A stretch of 64,000 bases of DNA from Streptococcus cristatus ATCC 51100 (lineage in GTDB: Bacteria > Bacillota > Bacilli > Lactobacillales > Streptococcaceae), in assembly GCF_000222765.1 (NCBI RefSeq), contig NZ_AFUE01000006.1, positions 248,001 through 312,000 of the forward strand. Direction: 5' to 3'. Positions 57,863 to 64,000 of the stretch are shown here, one piece after another. A program made the position numbers and the translations under genes. Below the pieces are notes generated by a model. It searched no databases, was not told the origin of the DNA, and saw only the letters and a program-made list of their open reading frames with translations. Each line of letters begins with the position of its first letter. The stretch's first letter is position 1.

Positions 57863-58774
57863 TCATCGCTCTTTATTGACCACCCAGTTTAGGAGCTTGG
57901 TCAGAAGAGTCCAGAGAACAAAGCTAATGATGATAATATAAAGCCAAGCATTTTTATCATCTGACAAAGGCAGGGGTACATTCATACCGAAGAAGCCGGT
58001 GATGACTGCTAGAACTGCTAGAAGGACCGAGATAATGGTCAAGACAGTCAAATTATCATTCAGATTGTTGTTCAGGATGTTATTGTAGGAGCCCGAAAGC
58101 TGGCTAAGAACCTGAGCAATCAAATCCGTCATTGAAACTAGCTGACGTGCCTCAATCATGGCATCTTCAAACTGCTCGGTTTCTAGTTCATCAAAGCTAC
58201 GATAAACAGCATGGCTCTTGATGTGCCCCAGAAGAATAGTATTTTGCTTGGATGCCGCCACCAGATAGACCATAGAAGTTTCCAAGTCGGAGAGGGCAAA
58301 CAAGTGCTTTTTAGTAGTTTTTTGACGCAAAAGTCTGTTAAGCTCATCCTTGCGCTTATCCATCTGCTCAATGACCGGATAGTAGGAATTGGAGATCAAC
58401 TCCAGACTAGCAAAAAGAAACTTATAGACCGACACAGGCTCATGATGCTCCGTGTAGGCCTTCATGATATCGACCACATAGGCATTGTCTTGATTGCTGA
58501 TGGTGATGAGGCGATCCTGCTGCACCACGAAAGTCATCGGAATGGTCTCATAGTAGTCCTTTTCTGTCGCCAAATTCAGCACATTATAGATGAAAAGAAC
58601 CGTTCCATTCTCGCGATTGTAGTCCATGTGAGCCCGCTCGTTTTTATCCAGCGCATATTCGATGGTTTCAAGGTCGATATTATAATCCTGATAAATCTGC
58701 CCATTCTTTTTAACATCATCTGAGTCAATGTTGATCCAGACAGATTGATCTTTTAGTTTTCTTTCCAGAAACAT
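57863..58774 (-). CDS. CorA-family magnesium transporter
   Basis: A 303-residue divalent cation channel-like transporter. A large acidic N-terminal cytosolic domain (about 1-240) is followed by a long helix and two C-terminal membrane helices (about 243-265 and 274-295). The selectivity motif appears as FFGMNVPLP (GMN near 263), and the basic C-terminal end is typical. It may carry Mg, Co or Ni; magnesium is the family default. Confidence 0.93.
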   Translation of the reverse strand: MFLERKLKDQSVWINIDSDDVKKNGQIYQDYNIDLETIEYALDKNERAHMDYNRENGTVLFIYNVLNLATEKDYYETIPMTFVVQQDRLITISNQDNAYVVDIMKAYTEHHEPVSVYKFLFASLELISNSYYPVIEQMDKRKDELNRLLRQKTTKKHLFALSDLETSMVYLVAASKQNTILLGHIKSHAVYRSFDELETEQFEDAMIEARQLVSMTDLIAQVLSQLSGSYNNILNNNLNDNLTVLTIISVLLAVLAVITGFFGMNVPLPLSDDKNAWLYIIIISFVLWTLLTKLLNWVVNKER

Positions 58775-58904
58775 AGAACTCCTTTCTGGGATCTAGAATG
58801 ATTCTCTAATAGCTCACGCCTAACGTCCACACTTATCCTCATAGTCAAAGCTCCCATATCCTGACAATAAAGCAAGCAAGTCAATATCATCTTTTAAATA
58901 TAGC

Positions 58905-59055
58905 TTGTAAAGAAGTTAGCTAAATCAAGTCACTAGCTACGACACGAAGATGCGGAAACGGTCTTTTTTCACCGATAAGTTAGTGAGGCAGCTAGCTAGT
59001 CCGCCAAATAGCGGCTAGCGTCCACCAATTAGGAACTTTAGTTCCAATTGGTGGT
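58905..59055. repeat. Palindrome-rich element between prfC and corA
   Basis: Several inverted repeats are packed together: CCACCAATT...AATTGGTGG (59022-59054) enclosing GGAACT/AGTTCC, CCGCC...GGCGG-like arms near 59000-59015, and GCTAGCTAG/CTAGCTA arms near 58930-59000. There is no T run on the minus side of the 59022 hairpin, so it is not a simple prfC terminator. It is likely a repetitive intergenic element. The remaining gap to 58775 shows no gene. Confidence 0.5.
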
Positions 59056-59061
59056 ACTGAA

Positions 59062-60606
59062 TCACATCTTCTCTTCTAACTCTACATCTGGATATTTATC
59101 CGCAAACCAGCGGAGGGCAAAGTCATTTTCAAAGAGGAAGACTGGTTGGTCGAAACGGTCCTTGGCCAAGATATTGCGGCTTGAGGACATCCGTTCATCC
59201 AAGTCCTCTGGTTTGATCCAACGAACTGTCTTTTTCCCCATTGGGCTCATGACCACTTCTGCATTGTACTCGCCTTCCATACGGTGCTTAAAGACTTCAA
59301 ACTGGAGTTGACCTACGGCGCCCAGCATGTACTCGCCTGTTTGGTAGTTCTTATAAAGCTGAATGGCTCCTTCTTGCACCAATTGCTCAATTCCCTTGTG
59401 GAAGGATTTTTGTTTCATGACGTTCTTAGCAGAAACTTTCATAAAAATTTCAGGTGTAAAGGTTGGCAACGGTTCAAATTCAAACTTATTTTTTCCAACT
59501 GTCAAGGTATCTCCAACTTGATAAGTACCGGTATCGTAAACTCCGATAATATCTCCTGCTACGGCATTGGTGACATTCTCACGACTTTCAGCCATAAACT
59601 GAGTGACATTCGACAGTTTGGCAGTCTTACCAGTACGAGGTAGGTTGACACTCATACCGCGCTCAAATTCACCCGATACGATACGGACAAAGGCAATACG
59701 GTCACGGTGACGAGGGTCCATGTTGGCTTGGATTTTAAAGACGAATCCTGAGAAATCCTTGTCATAAGGATCCACAATTTCTCCGTCTGTTTTCTTGTGG
59801 CCATGTGGCTCTGGCGCAAACTTGAGGAAGGTTTCGAGGAAGGTCTGTACCCCAAAGTTGGTCAGGGCTGAACCGAAGAAGACTGGAGTTAGCTCACCAG
59901 CTAAAATAGCTTCCTCTGAGAACTCATTTCCTGCTTCCTTCAGGAGCTCAATGTCATCCTTAACTTGCTCATAGAAAGGATTGCTGGCAAAAAGTTTGTC
60001 CCCTTCTTCTAGACTGGCAAAACGTTCATCCCCTTTGTAGAGTTCCAAGCGTTGGTTATAAAGGTCATACAAGCCCTCAAAGGCTTTCCCCATCCCGATT
60101 GGCCAGTTCATCGGATAGCTAGCAATCCCCAAGACTTCTTCCAATTCTTGCAAGAGGTCCAGTGGCTCGCGACCGTCACGGTCTAGCTTGTTCATAAAGG
60201 TAAAGACAGGGATTCCACGGTGTTTCACAACCTCAAACAATTTCTTGGTTTGGGCCTCAATACCCTTGGCAGAGTCCACGACCATGACCGCAGCATCCAC
60301 CGCCATCAAGGTCCGATAGGTATCTTCTGAGAAGTCCTCGTGTCCTGGTGTGTCTAGGATATTGACGCGTTTGCCGTCGTAGTCAAACTGCATAACAGAT
60401 GAGGTTACCGAAATCCCACGTTGTTTCTCGATATCCATCCAGTCAGACTTGGCAAAAGTTCCTGTTTTCTTACCTTTTACAGTACCAGCTTCACGAATTT
60501 CTCCCCCAAAGTAGAGCAACTGCTCAGTGATGGTTGTTTTCCCCGCGTCCGGGTGGGAAATAATGGCAAAGGTACGGCGTTTCTTGATTTCTTCTTGTAA
60601 AGTCAT
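59062..60606 (-). CDS. prfC: Peptide chain release factor 3
   Basis: GTPase that removes RF1/RF2 from the ribosome, 514 residues. G1 [15 protein letters not shown] (about 18-32), the switch region [12 protein letters not shown] (about 60-71), DTPGHEDF (about 84-91) and [10 protein letters not shown] (about 138-147) are intact, followed by the RF3-type C-terminal domain. It is a monocistronic gene with its own consensus promoter. Confidence 0.97.
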   Translation of the reverse strand: MTLQEEIKKRRTFAIISHPDAGKTTITEQLLYFGGEIREAGTVKGKKTGTFAKSDWMDIEKQRGISVTSSVMQFDYDGKRVNILDTPGHEDFSEDTYRTLMAVDAAVMVVDSAKGIEAQTKKLFEVVKHRGIPVFTFMNKLDRDGREPLDLLQELEEVLGIASYPMNWPIGMGKAFEGLYDLYNQRLELYKGDERFASLEEGDKLFASNPFYEQVKDDIELLKEAGNEFSEEAILAGELTPVFFGSALTNFGVQTFLETFLKFAPEPHGHKKTDGEIVDPYDKDFSGFVFKIQANMDPRHRDRIAFVRIVSGEFERGMSVNLPRTGKTAKLSNVTQFMAESRENVTNAVAGDIIGVYDTGTYQVGDTLTVGKNKFEFEPLPTFTPEIFMKVSAKNVMKQKSFHKGIEQLVQEGAIQLYKNYQTGEYMLGAVGQLQFEVFKHRMEGEYNAEVVMSPMGKKTVRWIKPEDLDERMSSSRNILAKDRFDQPVFLFENDFALRWFADKYPDVELEEKM

Positions 60607-60696
60607 TTTCTTCTCTTTCTTTCATTTTAGGATAATGGTGAATGTTAGTATTTTTTATATTTTACATTGGAATATTCTAATCCTTTCAACCTACCT

Positions 60697-60725
60697 ATTA
60701 TAGCGGATTTAGCGCTTTTTTTCAA
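60697..60725 (-). promoter_or_regulatory. SigA promoter of prfC
   Basis: On the minus strand TTGAAA (60720-60725), 17 bases, TATAAT (60697-60702). Confidence 0.82.
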
Positions 60726-60859
60726 TTATATAAGAAAGATAAAAACCGCCCTTGCCAGCGATTCTATTCTTTATATTTGGCTAACTTATCTTAAAATCTG
60801 ACAATGACACTGCTAAAGAGGAAAACTGCAATGATTAATATTAAAATCAGATTTAAGAA

Positions 60860-60890
60860 AACTCCTGCCAACTAAACTTGACAGGAGTTA
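60860..60890 (-). terminator. Terminator after the downstream YwaF-like gene
   Basis: ACTCCTG and CAGGAGT arms with inner CCAA/TTGA pairing; on the minus strand it is followed by TTTTCTTAAAT. It ends the transcript of the gene stopping at 60903. Confidence 0.72.
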
Positions 60891-60902
60891 TAAAATGCAA
60901 TA

Positions 60903-61583
60903 TTAAACAATTTCTAGCTGTTTTTTCCAGCGTTTCTTAAATATTTCATCAAAAAGAAGCAAGGTAGCGGACAAAATAATCGACACAGCTAAATATTTTA
61001 CTAAAAGATTGTGCTGGCTGATAAAAGGCGGGCTTTTTAGCAGACCGTAATTCCCACCCGTCACTTGATTAACACCGACAAGAAAGGCATCAAGCACAAA
61101 AGTATAGAGGACAATCGTATATTTCTTGAGCTGGGTCTTATCGTAGTGATTCATCAGATAAATCAAGGAATTTACCAAGAGCGCATAGTGACCAATCAGG
61201 AAAGAAAAACTGGTAATGTGCGGGAAATCATAAGGATCAAAGACTGGATAACCAAGGGCAAAGACTGCTCCGCTGGCTCCTAGAAGAGCAAAATACTGCT
61301 TGCTGGGCCATTTATCTGGCAGAAAGACCACCGCAAACATGGCCAAACGGCAATGGTACAAAGGCAGACTATTTGCAAGAGGAAGCTGAAAACCCACATA
61401 CCAGCTATAAAGAACTGCCAGTTGGCACAATTGAAGAATTTTCATGCTTTTGATAAAGCTAGGATTCTTATGGTATTTTATCGATGCGTAGACAGACAGC
61501 AAAAGCAGTGCCATCATCAAAGAGTAGGCCAAAGCTGATACAAAGGGTGGTTCAGTTTGGTTGGTAGTCAAAAAATGATGCAT
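60903..61583 (-). CDS. TIGR02206 (YwaF-like) membrane protein
   Basis: A 226-residue integral membrane protein with about six helices and a conserved central SLPLYHCRLAMFAVVFLPDK (Pro/His/Arg motif near residues 74-93). The family's GGNYGLLKSPP segment lies near 182-192. It matches the YwaF/TIGR02206 pattern of unknown function. Close paralogue of the gene upstream, about 108 bases away on the same strand. Confidence 0.88.
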   Translation of the reverse strand: MHHFLTTNQTEPPFVSALAYSLMMALLLLSVYASIKYHKNPSFIKSMKILQLCQLAVLYSWYVGFQLPLANSLPLYHCRLAMFAVVFLPDKWPSKQYFALLGASGAVFALGYPVFDPYDFPHITSFSFLIGHYALLVNSLIYLMNHYDKTQLKKYTIVLYTFVLDAFLVGVNQVTGGNYGLLKSPPFISQHNLLVKYLAVSIILSATLLLFDEIFKKRWKKQLEIV

Positions 61584-61691
61584 CCTGTTTCCTTTCTACT
61601 TTTAAAATCTGTAAGTTCAAACTCCCAGTCAGATTGAAAATCTAGGCAGAATTTTCCTAGTTGCTAGAGAAATCAGCTTCTCTTCCAATCC

Positions 61692-62390
61692 TTATTGGGT
61701 CAATCGCTCTGCCTGTCTTTCCTTCATTTCTTTGAACAAGTAAGAAAATAGAAGTAGGGCAGTCGCTAAGACCACTGACACGATCATATAGTTCCCAAGC
61801 ATACCATGATCTCCTACCAGAGGTGGCTCCTTTAAGAAACCGTAGTTTCCTCCGAATGCAATATTTCCAAGCAGGATGAGGAAATCTAATCCAAAGGTAA
61901 TTTCTACAATACGGCGATAGGACAAATTAAGTCTATCATAATGCTTCATCAGGTAAATAATCGAATTGCCTAACAGAGCCAAATGACCGATGAAAAATGA
62001 AAATAGCGTGATATGTGGAAATGGATAGGGATCCAAAATCGGATAGACAATGGCGCAAATCGGTCCAAATACTCCCAATAAGGCGAAATATTGTTTATAA
62101 GCTACAGCTACTTTATCTGGCAGTAGCAAGACAGCAAACATCGCCACTCGACAATGGTACAAAGGGAGACTCTCCGATAAAGGCTCCTGAATAGCCAAGT
62201 ACCAGCCATACAAAGAGACTAATTGTACGATTTGGGCAACTTTAAAAAAGGTCTGTACTTTCTTTTGCTCAAAAAAACGACTAGCAACATAGATGACGGA
62301 CACTAGGCTCATCATGAGCAGAATATAAGCAAAAGGCGTCATCACAGGCGGTTCTGTTTTGTGACTAGTAAAAAAATCTAGTAAATTCAT
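61692..62390 (-). CDS. TIGR02206 (YwaF-like) membrane protein
   Basis: A 232-residue paralogue of its downstream neighbour. It shares FFTSHKTEPP at the N terminus, ESLPLYHCRVAMFAVLLLPD (about 75-94), PYPFPHITLFSFFIGH, and GGNYGFLKEPPLV. About six membrane helices and no soluble domain. A recent tandem duplication is likely, and it is probably co-transcribed with the gene ending at 60903. Confidence 0.88.
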   Translation of the reverse strand: MNLLDFFTSHKTEPPVMTPFAYILLMMSLVSVIYVASRFFEQKKVQTFFKVAQIVQLVSLYGWYLAIQEPLSESLPLYHCRVAMFAVLLLPDKVAVAYKQYFALLGVFGPICAIVYPILDPYPFPHITLFSFFIGHLALLGNSIIYLMKHYDRLNLSYRRIVEITFGLDFLILLGNIAFGGNYGFLKEPPLVGDHGMLGNYMIVSVVLATALLLFSYLFKEMKERQAERLTQ

Positions 62391-62582
62391 CTTTCAAATT
62401 TTCATCCTAATAAATAATTTTTAAGGACACTGGGCTTGTTCTTCCTAGCAAAGTCCTTAATTCCTTTTCAAAAAGTTTTCAACTTCCTAGAGTAATAGCT
62501 TCTGGCCATTACAACTCTGGACAGATTGAGCTAGATTATCTGGTCTACTGGATATAAGCATCTAGTCAGCATCAACTTCAAT

Positions 62583-63194
62583 CTAGTCTATATATTGTTC
62601 TTGCTGATTCTGATAAATATCCCAGAGAAGCTGCAGCTGCTCTTTTGTTATCCTTTTCTCGGATAGAAGAGGCAAATCCTGTGGGGCAAAGAAACTCAGC
62701 TCGGCAATTTCTAAATTGGGCTGAAAATCTCCCTCTTTCAGCTGACACTCAAACACGAGCTTGACATACTGCTTACTTTGTGGCTGAAATTTATTGCTAT
62801 CAAAGACAGCCAGCAAGCGTACTACGCTAGCTTGAAATCCCGTTTCTTCCTGAATTTCTTTTACTATATTTTCTTTAGGAGATAAGCCTACTTCGCAGAA
62901 ACCACCCGGCAGAGCCCATGTCTCCTCTTGCTGTCCTCGTACTAGACAAATCTTGCCCTGCTGAACGATAAAAGCTCGGACATCGACCAAAGGAGTCGCA
63001 TAAAAATCTGTCGGCCGGAGCAAGTCAGACAGCTCATCCGGTTCCAGATGGCTGGTCTCGCTGAGCAACTGATTCAGATTGTCTCTGATATCCGCATAGC
63101 GTTCTCGATCAAAGTCACTGGCAGCAAAAGACAAGCCTGTATCCGTTATAGCTAACAGTCGTTGCAAAATTAAAGCTGTATCACTTGTCCCCAT
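62583..63194 (-). CDS. NUDIX hydrolase with N-terminal helical domain
   Basis: A 203-residue NUDIX protein. A helical N-terminal domain (about 1-60) precedes the NUDIX fold; the box runs from G97 to G119, with GGFCEVG then KEIQEETG, in which Lys replaces the usual Arg of REUxEExGU. This N-terminal domain type is common in ADP-ribose or nucleoside-diphosphate NUDIX enzymes of Firmicutes. The start overlaps the murF 3' end by 14 bases. Substrate unknown. Confidence 0.9.
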   Translation of the reverse strand: MGTSDTALILQRLLAITDTGLSFAASDFDRERYADIRDNLNQLLSETSHLEPDELSDLLRPTDFYATPLVDVRAFIVQQGKICLVRGQQEETWALPGGFCEVGLSPKENIVKEIQEETGFQASVVRLLAVFDSNKFQPQSKQYVKLVFECQLKEGDFQPNLEIAELSFFAPQDLPLLSEKRITKEQLQLLWDIYQNQQEQYID

Positions 63195-64000
63195 GCTCCA
63201 AGACCTCCACTAGTTTATCCAACTTCATCGAATTACTACCCTTGAGCAAGATTTGGTCGGAGGATTGCAACCAAGTCTTAACGGTCTTGGTCAAATCTTC
63301 AAACTGATCTTTGTCAGCATTTTTAACAAAATAATGCACCCGATTTGGTGGGTAGATTTCCCGAGCATAGACATAGAGGGCTTCCATGTCCTCTCCATAG
63401 AGGAATAGATCAGTGATAACCTCTGGATTGAGGCTGGTAATCATAGCTCCGTGCATTAGCTTGGAGTCTGCACCCAGCTCTTTCATATCAGCTAAGACTG
63501 CAGCCTTACGGCCACCCTGACTAGCTGGAATCGCTGAGAAGGTTTCAAGAATCAAGCGCATAGCTGTTGGATTGGCATTGTAAACATCAGACAGGATATC
63601 GGCCCCATTTGCCGCCTTCTTCCACTCGGTTCGATTGCGGGTCAATTCCAGCTGGGCAAAAGCCTGACGGATCGCCGACTCACTGACACCCTCTTGCAAG
63701 GCCACGTAAGAGGCGATCATGGCGTTGGTCGCATTGTATTTGCCAGTCACGGGCAAGTCAATCGCCTGCTCAAGAAAATTCGCTTCAAAGGTCAAGCTGT
63801 CCTTGCGCTCTTCTAGACGAGTCAGACAAATATCTGCATCGGGACCAAAGCGAACCACTTTTTGCTGGTCTGGCAGAAAATCATTGACAATCTTGTCAGC
63901 TGGGACCAAGAGTAAGCCACCTTTCTTCATGCCATCCGCAATTTGCATCTTGCCTTTAGCAATCTCCGTACGGCTTCCGAAAAATTCTAAGTGAGCTTCG
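63181..64000 (-). CDS. murF: UDP-MurNAc-tripeptide-D-alanyl-D-alanine ligase, 5' end missing
   Basis: Adds D-Ala-D-Ala to the peptidoglycan precursor. Only the C-terminal ~273 residues are in the window; the gene enters from the right edge in frame (EAHLEFFGSRTEIAKGKM). Visible are the central-domain segment LPVTGKYNATNAMIASYVAL, the DVYNANPTAM loop, and the C-terminal domain with LADMKELGADS, GSNSMKLDKLVEVLE. A frame start at 63948 is internal, not the true start. Confidence 0.94.
   Translation of the reverse strand, partial: EAHLEFFGSRTEIAKGKMQIADGMKKGGLLLVPADKIVNDFLPDQQKVVRFGPDADICLTRLEERKDSLTFEANFLEQAIDLPVTGKYNATNAMIASYVALQEGVSESAIRQAFAQLELTRNRTEWKKAANGADILSDVYNANPTAMRLILETFSAIPASQGGRKAAVLADMKELGADSKLMHGAMITSLNPEVITDLFLYGEDMEALYVYAREIYPPNRVHYFVKNADKDQFEDLTKTVKTWLQSSDQILLKGSNSMKLDKLVEVLEHGDK

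Overview
The window reads as a stretch of a Streptococcus chromosome, most likely from the sanguinis/gordonii/mitis side of the genus. The evidence is gene content and architecture: a PavA/RqcH gene, gapN, a complete glgBCDAP cluster, ptsHI, the class Ib nrdHEF ribonucleotide reductase, CpsY/MtaR, the CvfB-YozE-PhoH neighbourhood, and UMP synthesis split into pyrKD and pyrFE blocks under PyrR attenuation. Promoters are typical low-GC Gram-positive SigA types (TTGACA-17-TATAAT) and SD sequences are AGGAGG-like. Most of it is ordinary housekeeping DNA and no prophage, insertion sequence, CRISPR array, tRNA or rRNA was seen.

Layout: 1-3319 pyrimidine biosynthesis on the minus strand, as two transcription units (pyrK-pyrD and pyrF-pyrE), each with its own promoter and PyrR-type attenuator. 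3369-6168 three paralogous membrane-anchored proteins, each with two copies of a BLIP/SmpA-like module; a fourth relative with one copy lies at 14002. 6279-7187 the CpsY/MtaR regulator. 7236-13775 a minus-strand nucleoside salvage block (rpiA, deoB, punA, a ClC-type channel gene, then deoD, a protein with a HEPN-like RxxxxH motif, and a Sir2 deacetylase). 14850-16223 mnmE. 16516-18243 an HrtAB-like ABC exporter. 18501-20258 a lipoprotein, a frameshifted DUF1722 gene and a PH-like membrane protein.

20375-26349 holds two T-box controlled units: pheS-GNAT-pheT under a Phe T-box, and trpX under a T-box that fits Trp. 26498-28147 pavA/rqcH. 28315-34735 mixed metabolism (acetolactate decarboxylase, PHP phosphatase, DUF4298, TPR protein, AI-2E transporter, mannose-6-phosphate isomerase, PAP2 phosphatase), with a dispersed-looking repeat at 32955-33133. 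34878-43091 glycogen metabolism with a CcpA cre site at the start of transcription. 43412-47164 gapN and ptsHI.

47376-51874 is the nrdH-nrdE-nrdF locus with two NrdR boxes and a low-GC DUF4238 gene inserted between nrdE and nrdF. 51889-55449 phoH, yozE, cvfB, frr, pyrH. 55579-57683 an ABC-2 exporter, then corA, a structured intergenic element (58905-59055), prfC, two tandem YwaF-like membrane proteins, a NUDIX hydrolase and the 3' part of murF.

No complete new system is demonstrated. The candidates most worth following are the HEPN-like protein overlapping a Sir2 gene in the nucleoside operon, the BLIP-like repeat-module family, the DUF4238 insertion in the nrd operon, and the two or three structured intergenic repeats. 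All functional statements come from reading the sequence and from family knowledge; no database search was run.
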